A stretch of DNA of 43,347 bases from Euzebyaceae bacterium. Lineage in GTDB: Bacteria; Actinomycetota; Nitriliruptoria; Euzebyales; Egibacteraceae. The position numbers and the translations under genes were made by a program. Of this stretch, positions 1 through 9,026 are shown one piece after another. The stretch's first letter is position 1; each line of letters opens with the position of its first letter. The stretch lies in the NCBI GenBank assembly GCA_013698135.1, contig JACCVM010000056.1:1-43347 (forward strand), given 5' to 3'. The notes below the pieces were generated by a model. It made no database searches. It was not told where the DNA came from and saw only the letters and a program-made list of their open reading frames with translations.

Positions 1-147
1 TACCTGGCTGACGGGCGCTGGCAGGTCGCCGATCTCGGCTCCACCAACGGCACGTTCTGCAACCAGATGAAGGTCGGCTCGCCGACGGCCTTGGCGCCTG
101 GTGATCAACTGGGGATCGGCAAGACCGTCGTGCAGGTGCGCCGCTGA
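1..147 (+). CDS. FHA domain protein, C-terminal fragment (5' end outside window)
   Basis: Frame 1 translation YLADGRWQVADLGSTNGTFCNQMKVGSPTALAPGDQLGIGKTVVQVRR* carries the FHA signature DLGSTNGT; its TGA overlaps the next ATG. Confidence 0.85.
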   Translation, partial: YLADGRWQVADLGSTNGTFCNQMKVGSPTALAPGDQLGIGKTVVQVRR

Positions 148-1511
148 TGGCCGAGGACCAGGGACGAGGGATGCGGCTACGGGCCTACGCCGGCTCCGAT
201 GTCGGACAGGCGCGCAAGGGCAAGGTCAACGAGGACAACCTGTTCTTCGGCACCACGGTCTTCGCCGTCGCCGATGGCATGGGAGGCCACCAGGCCGGCG
301 AGGTCGCCTCCGAGGAGGCCCTCAAGCCCGTCGAGAACCTGGACGGGCGAACCTACCCTGACGAGGCGGACGCCACCGAGGCGCTGCGTTCGGCGATCGA
401 AGCCGCCAACCGCAGCGTGGTCGAGCAGGCGCAGTCGGACCCGGCCCTGTCCGGCATGGGCACCACCCTGACCGCGACCATGGTCCGCGACGGCAGTCTG
501 CACCTGGCCCACGTCGGTGACAGCCGCGCGTACCTGCTGCGGGGCCGCGACGAGATCACCCAGCTGACGACCGACCACACCCTCGTCGAGCAGCTGGTGC
601 AGGAGGGTCGGCTGTCGCGCGACGAGATCTCGACCCACCCGCAGCGCAGCGTGGTCACCCGCGCCATCGGCGTGGACCGCGACGTCGAGGTCGACACGCT
701 GCCGCCGCTCGCCCTGCAGCCCGGCGACCAGGTGCTGCTGTGCTCCGACGGGCTGAGCGGGCCGGTCGCAGACAGCGAGATCGCCGAGATTCTGGTCGGC
801 ACCGACGACGGCGACGAGGCGGTGCGCCGGTTGCTGGCAGCGGCCAACGCCCGCGGCGGCCCGGACAACATCACCGTCGTGCTGCTGCGCGCCGAGTCGG
901 ACACCGACCCCGACGACCAGCCCACCGAAGCCATCGCCGCGGCCGTTTCCGGCTCCTCAGGGACGAGCGGGGCCCGCACCGCTGGCGGTGGCGGCGGCGG
1001 GCCGTCCAGCATCGCCATCCGGACCCGGCCCGACAGCGACGGCCACGACTTCGCCAGCGACTTTGGCCGCTACGGCGCCCGAGGCAATGCCGCGGTACCG
1101 GCTCCGGAGCGGGGGGCTGGCGTCAAGCGTGCCCTGGCGATCCTGCTGTCGGCGATCGTGCTGCTGGCCGTCCTGGGCGGTGGAGGCTGGCTGGTGTTGA
1201 GTCGCGCCTGGTTCCTCGGCGACATGGGTGGGGACGTGGCGATCTTCCGTGGCCTGCCGCAACAGGTCGTCGGCGTCGACTTGTTTCGCCTCGCCGAGGT
1301 GACCGGGCCGGCGGTCAGCGACCTCGACCCGCGCATCCGCGCCCGCCTCGCCGAGGGCATCACCGTGGCGTCGCAGAGCGAAGCCCAGGCCACCATCGAC
1401 GAGTGGCAGGCCCAGGTCGACGAAGCGCTCGAGCCAGCCGACAGCAGCCAGCCAACCCGAGCCAGCCGGCCAACCGAGACCCGCCGGTCCAACGCGTCAG
1501 AGACGCCGTGA
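147..1511 (+). CDS. pstP: PP2C-family Ser/Thr protein phosphatase with C-terminal TM segment (PstP-like)
   Basis: ORF with PP2C motifs (NEDN, VADGMGGHQAGE, SGMGTTLTA, HVGDSRAYL, LCSDGLSG, GGPDNITVVL) and a TM segment AILLSAIVLLAVLGGGGWLVL. Confidence 0.93.
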   Translation: MAEDQGRGMRLRAYAGSDVGQARKGKVNEDNLFFGTTVFAVADGMGGHQAGEVASEEALKPVENLDGRTYPDEADATEALRSAIEAANRSVVEQAQSDPALSGMGTTLTATMVRDGSLHLAHVGDSRAYLLRGRDEITQLTTDHTLVEQLVQEGRLSRDEISTHPQRSVVTRAIGVDRDVEVDTLPPLALQPGDQVLLCSDGLSGPVADSEIAEILVGTDDGDEAVRRLLAAANARGGPDNITVVLLRAESDTDPDDQPTEAIAAAVSGSSGTSGARTAGGGGGGPSSIAIRTRPDSDGHDFASDFGRYGARGNAAVPAPERGAGVKRALAILLSAIVLLAVLGGGGWLVLSRAWFLGDMGGDVAIFRGLPQQVVGVDLFRLAEVTGPAVSDLDPRIRARLAEGITVASQSEAQATIDEWQAQVDEALEPADSSQPTRASRPTETRRSNASETP

Positions 1512-2839
1512 GCGCCATTGCGGCACCCCTTCCGGCGCCGGCGGACGCGCGCCGCAGGGCCAACTCCGAGTTGGGTCTGCTCATCCTTGCGCTGCTGGTC
1601 ACCCTCGGGGCCCACACCCTGGTCGGCCTCGCCCAGACCGGGGCGGTCCCGGCCGGGCTGGCGGCCTACGGCGGGGCGATGGCGGCGCTGGGGGCGGCGG
1701 CGCATCTGGCCAGCCGCCGCCTGGCGTCCAGTGCTGACCCGGTCCTGCTGCCGCTGGCCTTCCTGCTCAACGGCCTCGGCCTGGCCATGGTGCGCCGGCT
1801 GGACTTCGCCGAGCAGACGTCGCAGGCCCCGGCGCAGACCATCTGGACGGTCGTCGCGATCGTGGTGTTCATCGTGACCCTGGCCGTGGTGCGTGACCAC
1901 CGCATGCTGGACGACTATCGCTACCTCGTCGGCATCGGCGCGCTGGTGTTTCTGCTGCTGCCGTTGGTGCCCGGCATCGGCAAGGAGGTCAACGGCGCCC
2001 GGATCTGGCTGGGCCTCGGCGGGCTGTCGTTCCAGCCCGGGGAGGTCGCCAAGCTGGGCCTGGTCGTCTTCTTCGCCAGCTACCTGGCCGAGAAGCGAGC
2101 GCTGCTGACCGTGGCCACCAACCGCCTCGGGCCGCTGATGGTCCCACCGGCGCGCGCCTTCGGGCCCATCCTGGCCGTCTGGGGCGTCAGCCTGTCCGTG
2201 CTGGTGTTCCAAAAGGACCTCGGGCTCAGCTTGCTGATCTTTGGCATCTTCGTGGCGATGCTGTACGTGGCCACGGCTCGGCTGACCTATGTGCTGCTCG
2301 GCTTGGCGCTGTTCTCCGCGGGCGCCTACGCCGCGTGGACCATCTTCAGCCACGTGCAGTCACGCATCTCGACGTGGCTGGATCCGTGGAGCGTCTACGA
2401 CAGCGCCGGCTACCAGGTGGCCCAGAGCCTGTTCGCCATGGCCACCGGCGGCATCTTCGGCGTCGGCCTTGGCCAAGGGCGGCCCGACATCATTCCCGAG
2501 GTCAACACCGACTTCATCTTCGCGGCGTTCGGTGAGGAGATCGGACTGCTGGGCACCACGGCACTGCTGCTGTGCTTCTTTCTGTTCGTGGGCCGGGGCT
2601 TCGCGGTGGCGACGCGCAGCCGGGACGACTTCGGCCAGCTGCTCGCGGCGGGAATGACCTTCCTGTTCGGCCTCCAGGTGTTCGTCATCCTTGGTGGCGT
2701 GACACAGCTGCTGCCGCTGACGGGTGTGACCCTGCCGTTCATGTCCTACGGTGGCTCGTCATTGCTGGCCAACTATGCGCTGGTGGCGCTGCTGCTGCGG
2801 GTGTCCGCCTCGTCGTCCGCTGGCCAGAGCAGCGCATGA
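1508..2839 (+). CDS. rodA: FtsW/RodA/SpoVE family SEDS protein
   Basis: GTG start overlapping the upstream TGA; SEDS motifs (GARIWLGLGGLSFQPGEVAKL, FGVGLGQG, TDFIFAAFGEEIGLLG, LPFMSYGGSSLLANYALVALLLRV). Confidence 0.92.
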   Translation: MSAIAAPLPAPADARRRANSELGLLILALLVTLGAHTLVGLAQTGAVPAGLAAYGGAMAALGAAAHLASRRLASSADPVLLPLAFLLNGLGLAMVRRLDFAEQTSQAPAQTIWTVVAIVVFIVTLAVVRDHRMLDDYRYLVGIGALVFLLLPLVPGIGKEVNGARIWLGLGGLSFQPGEVAKLGLVVFFASYLAEKRALLTVATNRLGPLMVPPARAFGPILAVWGVSLSVLVFQKDLGLSLLIFGIFVAMLYVATARLTYVLLGLALFSAGAYAAWTIFSHVQSRISTWLDPWSVYDSAGYQVAQSLFAMATGGIFGVGLGQGRPDIIPEVNTDFIFAAFGEEIGLLGTTALLLCFFLFVGRGFAVATRSRDDFGQLLAAGMTFLFGLQVFVILGGVTQLLPLTGVTLPFMSYGGSSLLANYALVALLLRVSASSSAGQSSA

Positions 2840-4308
2840 CCCGCCAGGTCCGGCGTGTCGCCGCCGTGCTGTTCCTGCTGTTCGGGGCGTTGTTCGTCAA
2901 CCTCAACTACTTGCAGGTGCTGCGGGCCGACAACCTGAGCAACGACAACCGCAACAGCCGCACGATCATCGCCGAGTACTCGATCCGCCGCGGTTCGATC
3001 GTGGCGGAACAGGGCCGCGACACCGTCGTGCTCGCGGAGTCCGTCGCCACCGACGGTGATCGCTTCAAGTACCGGAGGCGCTACCCCGAGCCGGAGCTGT
3101 ACGCCCACGTGACCGGCTTCTACTCGCTGGTGTACGGGCGGACGGGACTCGAGGACACCGCGAACGGCTTCCTGGTGGGTGATGCTCCCGAGCAGTTCGC
3201 CCGCAACGTCGGTGATCTGCTCACCGGCCGGGAACCGGAGGGCGACGACGTCGTGGTCACCTTGCGACCCGAGGTGCAACGGGCGGCTCGGGAGGCGCTG
3301 GGCGACCGCGTCGGCGCCGTCGTCGCGCTGGAGCCGCAGACAGGGGCGGTGCTCGCCTTGTGGGCCAATCCCAGCTACGACCCCAACCGGCTGGCCACCT
3401 TCGACCGCGATCGGGCGGTGCGCTACTGGGAGCGCAGCGAGAACGAACGGCGCAGCCGCGCCCTGCGCGAGACCTACCCGCCTGGCTCGACGTTCAAGGT
3501 GGTCACCGCGGCGGCCGCCCTGGAAGACGGCATCGACCCCGACGACACCTTCGACGACCCTTCCAGCTACACCCCGCCGCAGACCACCGCCGCCATCCCC
3601 AACTTCGGTGGCGGGCTGTGCAACGGCGGCAGCCCGATCACCCTCGCCCGGGCATTCGAGGTCAGCTGCAACACCACGTTCGCCCAGCTCGGGGTCGACG
3701 TCGGCGCGGACCTCCTGGTGGAGCAGGCCGAGGCGTTCGGCTTCAACGAGACGTTCGATCTCGACCTGCCCATGGCCGCCAGCGCCATCCCAGCCGACCT
3801 GGACCCGCCGTCAACCGCACAGAGCGCGATCGGCCAGCGCGACGTGCGCGCCACGCCGCTGCAGATGGCCATGGTGTCGGCGGCGGTCGCCAACGACGGA
3901 GTGCTGATGCGACCGCATGTCATCACCCGCGTCGAGGACTTCGCCGGGCGGGTCGTCCGCGAGACGACCCCCTCCATGCTGGTGCTCGACGGCCAGGACG
4001 ACGCGCGCGCCGTCAGCCGTGAGACCGCCGCGGCCCTGCAGGACATGATGCGCGGTGTGGTCACCAACGGCAGCGGTGGCGCCGCGGCCGTCCCCGGCGT
4101 CGAGGTGGCCGGCAAGACGGGAACGGCGCAGACCGCCGAGGGTGCCAACCCAACCGTGTGGTTCACCGGGTTCGCGCCGTTCGAGGACCCGCAGGTCGCG
4201 GTGGCGGTGGTCGTGCCCGACGGCGGCGACGTCGGCAGTGAGGCCACCGGCGGCGCGGTGGCCGCGCCGATCGCCAGTGCGGTCATCGACGCCGCGGTCG
4301 GCGAGTAG
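2836..4308 (+). CDS. pbpA: Class B penicillin-binding protein (PbpA-like)
   Basis: ATG overlaps rodA TGA; transpeptidase motifs STFK (PPGSTFKVVTAAAAL), SCN (EVSCNTTFAQLG), KTGT (VAGKTGTAQT); N-terminal TM. Confidence 0.92.
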   Translation: MTRQVRRVAAVLFLLFGALFVNLNYLQVLRADNLSNDNRNSRTIIAEYSIRRGSIVAEQGRDTVVLAESVATDGDRFKYRRRYPEPELYAHVTGFYSLVYGRTGLEDTANGFLVGDAPEQFARNVGDLLTGREPEGDDVVVTLRPEVQRAAREALGDRVGAVVALEPQTGAVLALWANPSYDPNRLATFDRDRAVRYWERSENERRSRALRETYPPGSTFKVVTAAAALEDGIDPDDTFDDPSSYTPPQTTAAIPNFGGGLCNGGSPITLARAFEVSCNTTFAQLGVDVGADLLVEQAEAFGFNETFDLDLPMAASAIPADLDPPSTAQSAIGQRDVRATPLQMAMVSAAVANDGVLMRPHVITRVEDFAGRVVRETTPSMLVLDGQDDARAVSRETAAALQDMMRGVVTNGSGGAAAVPGVEVAGKTGTAQTAEGANPTVWFTGFAPFEDPQVAVAVVVPDGGDVGSEATGGAVAAPIASAVIDAAVGE

Positions 4309-4316
4309 GCGGTGCG

Positions 4317-6176
4317 GTGAACGACGACGAGACCACTGCGGTGTCCGATGGCCCCAGCCGTCGGGTGCTGGCCGGCCGCTACGTGCTGCGCGGCCTGCTC
4401 GGCCAGGGCGGCATGGCCGACGTCGAGCTGGCCTACGACGAGGTGCTCGACCGCCAGGTCGCCGTCAAGCTGCTGCATCAGCGCTACACCGACGACCCCG
4501 CCTTCCTGGAGCGCTTCAAGCGTGAGGCGCGAGCCGCCGCCAGCCTCAACCACGCGAACATGGTCGCCGTCTACGACACCGGCGAGCAGGACGCGCGGCC
4601 CTACATCGTCATGGAGTACGTCGCCGGCCGTAGCCTGCGCGACCTGTTGCGCCGCGAAGGCGTATTGCCGCAGCGTGCGGCCGAGATCGCCAGCGACGCC
4701 GCCCTCGGCCTTGACTACGCCCACGAGCGCGGCCTGGTGCACCGCGACATCAAGCCGGCCAACATCATGCTGTCCGAAGAGGGGCAGGTGAAGGTCACCG
4801 ACTTCGGCATTGCCCGCGCCGCGGGCGCTGACACGGTGACCCAGACCGCCGCGGTGTTCGGCACCGCCGCCTACATCTCGCCCGAGCAGGCCCAGGGCGA
4901 GGACGTCGACCGGCGCACTGATGTCTACAGCCTCGGTGTCGTGCTGTACGAGATGTTGACCGGCCGGCAACCGTTCACCGCCGACAGTGCGGTCGCCCTG
5001 GCCTACAAGCACGTCTCCGAGCCGCCGGTCCCCCCGACCCAGATCAACGACGAGATCTCGCCGGCTTTGGAGTCGGTCGTCTTGCGGGCGATGGCCAAGA
5101 ATCCTGACAACCGTTACCAGACGGCGCGCGAGTTCCACGACGACCTGCAGCGGGAGATGCAGGGACAGGCGGTGTCGGCACCGCCGGTCATGGCCTATGC
5201 CACCACTCAGGCGATCCGCAGCGGCGCCGCTGAACCCACCATGGTCGCCACCGGCGCTCGCCAGTACGTCGATGAGGAGGAGTACACCCCAGAGGGCCAC
5301 CCCGGCCGGCGCCGCTTCGGCTACGTGATGCTGGCCCTGCTGCTGCTGGCGGTGGTCGCGGCGGCGGTGTTCGCCCTTACGCGGCTGTTCGCTACCGAAG
5401 ACGTGCGGCAGGTGATCGTGCCCGACGTCGAAGGCATGCAGGTCGAGCGCGCCCAACGAGAGCTGCGCGAGGCGGGATTGGACAGCGCGATCGTCGATCG
5501 CGTGCAAGATCCCCAGGTAGGGGAAGGCAGGGTCATCAGCAGCGACCCGCCCGCTGAGGTCACCGTCGCTGAGGACTCCATCGTCGAGCTGGTGATCTCA
5601 ACGGGCACGCCCACCGTGCAGGTGCCGCGGCTGCGAGGCCTGACCGAGGACGATGCCAGGGCGGCGTTGCGGCAGGCGGGCCTGTCCGTCGGCGAGACGC
5701 AGGAGGCGCGCAGCGACGACATCGAAGCCGGCTTGGTCATCCGCAGTGACCCGCCGGCGGGCAGCGAGGTCACCGTAGGCAGCAACGTCTCCTACCTCGT
5801 GTCAGCTGGACCGGAGTCGGTGCAGCTGCCCGACGTCAGCGGGGACGCGGAGGGCGAGGCCGCCGAGCGCCTGCGCAACGCCTGTGCCACGCCGCCTTGT
5901 GTCGAGGTCGCGGTGGTGCGCACCTTCGACGACAGCGTGGATCAGGGCATCGCCATCCGCACCGAGCCGGACGCCGGCTCCCGGGTGCCGTTCGGCTCCA
6001 CGGTGACCTTAGTCGTGTCCCAAGGCAGCGAGCCCGAACCCGAGCCCGAACCCACCGTGCCGGAACCCACCGAACCCGAACCCACCGAACCCGAACCCAC
6101 CGAGCCGGAACCCACCGAGCCGGAACCCACCGACGCGGCGCTCCCGCCTCCGACGGAGCCGCCTGAGGTGCCCTGA
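4317..6176 (+). CDS. pknB: Ser/Thr protein kinase with TM and three PASTA repeats (PknB-like)
   Basis: GTG start; GLGQGG-type loop, AVKLL, HRDIKPANIML, DFGIARA; TM LALLLLAVVAAAVFALT; three PASTA-like units; Pro/Glu-rich tail. Confidence 0.93.
   Translation: MNDDETTAVSDGPSRRVLAGRYVLRGLLGQGGMADVELAYDEVLDRQVAVKLLHQRYTDDPAFLERFKREARAAASLNHANMVAVYDTGEQDARPYIVMEYVAGRSLRDLLRREGVLPQRAAEIASDAALGLDYAHERGLVHRDIKPANIMLSEEGQVKVTDFGIARAAGADTVTQTAAVFGTAAYISPEQAQGEDVDRRTDVYSLGVVLYEMLTGRQPFTADSAVALAYKHVSEPPVPPTQINDEISPALESVVLRAMAKNPDNRYQTAREFHDDLQREMQGQAVSAPPVMAYATTQAIRSGAAEPTMVATGARQYVDEEEYTPEGHPGRRRFGYVMLALLLLAVVAAAVFALTRLFATEDVRQVIVPDVEGMQVERAQRELREAGLDSAIVDRVQDPQVGEGRVISSDPPAEVTVAEDSIVELVISTGTPTVQVPRLRGLTEDDARAALRQAGLSVGETQEARSDDIEAGLVIRSDPPAGSEVTVGSNVSYLVSAGPESVQLPDVSGDAEGEAAERLRNACATPPCVEVAVVRTFDDSVDQGIAIRTEPDAGSRVPFGSTVTLVVSQGSEPEPEPEPTVPEPTEPEPTEPEPTEPEPTEPEPTDAALPPPTEPPEVP
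6030..6132 (+). repeat. In-frame tandem repeat encoding (E)PTEPE units at the C-terminus of the PASTA kinase
   Basis: Repeated 15-nt units of type gaacccaccgaaccc / gaacccaccgagccg visible in the sequence. Confidence 0.85.
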
Positions 6177-6193
6177 GGGAAACCTGGCTCGGG

Positions 6194-6446
6194 TCAGCCG
6201 CCGACGAGGGACAGGACGCGTTTGACGGCGGCGCCAGAGCCGAGCGCCGGTCGAGCGCCGCCAGCAGGTCCTCGCGCGGGCGAAGCCCTGGCTCCACACC
6301 CGGATCGGGCAGCCCTCGTCGCTCCAGGCTTGCACCAGTTCCGCGAAGGCACCGGCTCGGACCGTGAAGAACTGAGCGCCATGGTCCAGCGTCGCAACGC
6401 CGAGCCGGCGGGTGGCGAGCCGGCCACCGGGCCGGTCACCTGCTCT
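6194..6446 (-). pseudogene. Decayed/truncated FAD-dependent amine oxidase (renalase-like) remnant
   Basis: Minus-strand translation RAGDRPGGRLATRRLGVATLDHGAQFFTVRAGAFAELVQAWSDEGCPIRVWSQGFA (about 6275-6446) matches the GGR(L/M)ATRR...DHGAQFFTVR signature. The frame then breaks. A C-terminus-like GSGAAVKRVLSLVGG* lies in another frame ending at 6194. No N-terminal GxGxxG is present. Confidence 0.6.
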
Positions 6447-6486
6447 GCGCCAAGGCCGCGCCTCGGGCTAACCTGGCAAACCGTCC

Positions 6487-7251
6487 GTGGCCCCGGCCGC
6501 CCTGGAGGCAAGCCGCTTGGATGCTCCCGGTTCCACCCTGGTGCTGTACCGGACGACCCGCAACGCGTCCGTGCTCACCAACCTCGCCGCGGCCGGTGTC
6601 GGTGGAGGCGCGTTGCACGCGCACGGGCCGGCGCTGCACGGCCATGACGGGGCCGAGGCCGCCGAGACCGTAACCATGCTCGCCCAGCAACGCGGCGTCA
6701 CCGCGATGATCTGGGACGGTGACGCCCCCACGGATCTTGCCGGGGTTCACCGGCTGGCCAAAGAGGCCGAGGCCAGCCTCGTGGTGGTCGAGTGGCAGCC
6801 CGCCGTGCGCGGCGGGGACGCGTTGGCTCGAGACGTGCTGGCCGACCCGCCTTGCGACGTGCTGCTGGTGCGCCCCGGCCAGATCGCAGACATCCGTGAG
6901 ATCGTGGTCGCGGTCGGTCCCGGGCCCAACGCCCCGCTGCTGGCGCGCCTGGCGCGCTCCTGGGCCGCCGCCTTCGGGGTTCCTGCTAAGACGCTGCACC
7001 GGGTCGCCGGCGACGACGATGTCGCCGCGGGCCGCGCGCTGTGCAAGCGTCTCGCCCCCGAGCTTGAGGCCGTCGTCGAGGTGGGCCGCGACCTGACCAA
7101 CCTGTTGGCCGAATGCGCGGCACGGACCGGCTTCATCGCGCTGGGAGCCACCGAGCACGTGGCGCTGGACCGGGTGGCCGCCCGCACGGCACCGGGGCAG
7201 CTGGCCACCCGTGCGGGCGCAACGGTCGTCGTCGGCCGTACCGCCACGTAG
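6487..7251 (+). CDS. Universal-stress-protein-like / hypothetical protein
   Basis: 254-aa ORF with Usp-like strands (DVLLVRPGQIADIREIVVAVGPGPNAPLLARLARSWA...GQLATRAGATVVVGRT). Start uncertain. Confidence 0.55.
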   Translation: MAPAALEASRLDAPGSTLVLYRTTRNASVLTNLAAAGVGGGALHAHGPALHGHDGAEAAETVTMLAQQRGVTAMIWDGDAPTDLAGVHRLAKEAEASLVVVEWQPAVRGGDALARDVLADPPCDVLLVRPGQIADIREIVVAVGPGPNAPLLARLARSWAAAFGVPAKTLHRVAGDDDVAAGRALCKRLAPELEAVVEVGRDLTNLLAECAARTGFIALGATEHVALDRVAARTAPGQLATRAGATVVVGRTAT

Positions 7252-7299
7252 TCCATCGGGCCGCAGCGCACAGGGGAGCTCAGGCCGCACCTGTCAGGG

Positions 7300-7899
7300 T
7301 CATCCCCTGACCGGCCGCGCGGCAGCGAGGCTGGCCAAGAAGTTGGCGAGCAGGTCCATACCGGCGGTGGTGAGGATGGACTCGGGGTGGAACTGCACCC
7401 CTTCGACCGTCCACTCGCGGTGGCGCAGGCCCATGATGAGGCCGTTGGCGGTGCGCGCGGTGACTTCGAGGCTGTCGGGAACGCTGTCGGCGGCCACCAC
7501 GAGGGAGTGGTAGCGGGTGGCGTCGAACGGCTGGGGCAGCCCGGTGAAGACGCCGCGGTCGTCGTGGTGGATCAGCGAGGTTTTGCCATGGACCAGTTCC
7601 GGGGCCCGTACGACCTGGCCGCCGTAGACCTCGCCGATGCACTGGTGGCCCAGGCACACCCCCAGCAGGGGAATCTGCCCGCCGAAGCGGCGAATCACCG
7701 CGTTGGACAGCCCAGCCTCGGCCGGGGGGCCGGGTCCCGGCGAGATGACGATGCCGTCGGGGCGTAGGGCCGCCAGCTCATCGAGGGTGAAGGCGTCGTT
7801 ACGCGCGACCTCGACGTCGGCACCCAGCTCGCCGAGCTCTTGGGCGATGTTGTAGGTGAAGCTGTCGTAGTTGTCGACGAGGAACACGCGCGCGGCCAT
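7300..7899 (-). CDS. pabA: Aminodeoxychorismate/anthranilate synthase component II (glutamine amidotransferase)
   Basis: [36 protein letters not shown]; nucleophile [25 protein letters not shown]. Confidence 0.93.
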   Translation of the reverse strand: MAARVFLVDNYDSFTYNIAQELGELGADVEVARNDAFTLDELAALRPDGIVISPGPGPPAEAGLSNAVIRRFGGQIPLLGVCLGHQCIGEVYGGQVVRAPELVHGKTSLIHHDDRGVFTGLPQPFDATRYHSLVVAADSVPDSLEVTARTANGLIMGLRHREWTVEGVQFHPESILTTAGMDLLANFLASLAAARPVRG

Positions 7900-7936
7900 T
7901 CAGGCGCAGCCTAGTCGGCGGAGCGGTCAGCACTCG

Positions 7937-8899
7937 CTATTGCACCTCTCGGCACAGCTCGGCGTTGAGCTCGCCGCCGACGAGGATGGCGAATCCTGTC
8001 AAGTACGTCCAGACGATGGTGGCGACGAGCGTGCCGATGACCCGGCCGACGAGCGCCACCGCCACGTCCTGGGTGTCGGCCAGCACGCTGTCGCCGCCAC
8101 CGGCCGCCAGGTACACCCGGAAGCCGACGGAGGCCAGGATCCACAGCGCCACGCCGAGCACGGCGCCCGGCAGGCAGGCACGCCACCCGAAGTTGACGTT
8201 GGGACACAAGCGGTACACGCAGGCCAGGAACGCAACCACAATGAGGACCAACAGTGGCCAGCGTCCAATGCCCCACAGCGCCTGGAAGAGCCCCCCCAAC
8301 CCGAAGCGGTCGGCCAGCGTCTGACCGGTCCCTAGCAACGGGCCGACGACCATCAGCAGCAGGGTGAGGACGACCACCACGATGAAGCCGGCCGCCAGGC
8401 CGATCGACAGCAGACGCTGGGTCACCAGGCCCCGCCGTTCGGTGACGCCGTAGGCGGTGTCAAGCGATCGAATGGTGGCACTGAACACGCGGCTGGCCAG
8501 GTACAGCGTGACCAGCGCGCCGCCCAGCGCCAAGCCGCCTCGCTCCTGTCCAAGCAGCGCCCGCAGGAAGGGTGCCATCACCTGGTCGGTGAGCCTGTGG
8601 CTGAAGATCACCGACAGCCCACGGATCACCGCGTCCGCGCCGCGCAAGACGGTGTCCGCGCCAAGCAGATCCTCCAGGTAGCCCATCGTCGCCCCAAAGG
8701 TGACCAGCAGCGGAACCAGCGACAGCAGCGCCCAGAACGCCATTTCAGCGGCCAGCCCGGACACCCGGTTCTCGACGGTCTGCTCCACCAACCGCACGCC
8801 GAGGACGAACGGGTTGACCGAGCCGACCCGCCAGCTGCGTGCCTGTGCCCAGGTCAGGACACGATCCCGCTTGCGCGGTTCAGGCACTGGCGCCCGCAC
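7937..8899 (-). CDS. YihY/virulence factor BrkB family inner-membrane protein
   Basis: Multi-TM ORF with YihY family pattern (AAEMAFWALLSLVPLLVTFGATMGYL; YRLCPNVNFGWRACLPGAVLGVALWILASVGFRVYL). Confidence 0.85.
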   Translation of the reverse strand: MRAPVPEPRKRDRVLTWAQARSWRVGSVNPFVLGVRLVEQTVENRVSGLAAEMAFWALLSLVPLLVTFGATMGYLEDLLGADTVLRGADAVIRGLSVIFSHRLTDQVMAPFLRALLGQERGGLALGGALVTLYLASRVFSATIRSLDTAYGVTERRGLVTQRLLSIGLAAGFIVVVVLTLLLMVVGPLLGTGQTLADRFGLGGLFQALWGIGRWPLLVLIVVAFLACVYRLCPNVNFGWRACLPGAVLGVALWILASVGFRVYLAAGGGDSVLADTQDVAVALVGRVIGTLVATIVWTYLTGFAILVGGELNAELCREVQ

Positions 8900-9026
8900 G
8901 CATCGAGCCGAGGGTCGGGTCGCTGATGAACGTTCGGTCGAACCACGGGAAGACGAATCCGAACAGGACCACGATGACCGCAGCCGCCACGAGGATCAGC
9001 ACCACAGTGCGGACCGCGCGGTTCAC
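8880..9026 (-). CDS. Small single-TM protein (48 aa), hypothetical
   Basis: Minus-strand translation (GTG)NRAVRTVVLILVAAAVIVVLFGFVFPWFDRTFISDPTLGSMRAGASA*; GTGA overlap with the sortase stop; absent from the ORF track because it is short. Confidence 0.65.
   Translation of the reverse strand: MNRAVRTVVLILVAAAVIVVLFGFVFPWFDRTFISDPTLGSMRAGASA

Noticed and set aside
1070-2353. 427-aa minus-strand ORF
   Set aside because: Antisense to the phosphatase/rodA; Gln/His/Arg-rich shadow.
3567-5507. 646-aa minus-strand ORF
   Set aside because: Antisense to pbpA and pknB; no recognisable domain.
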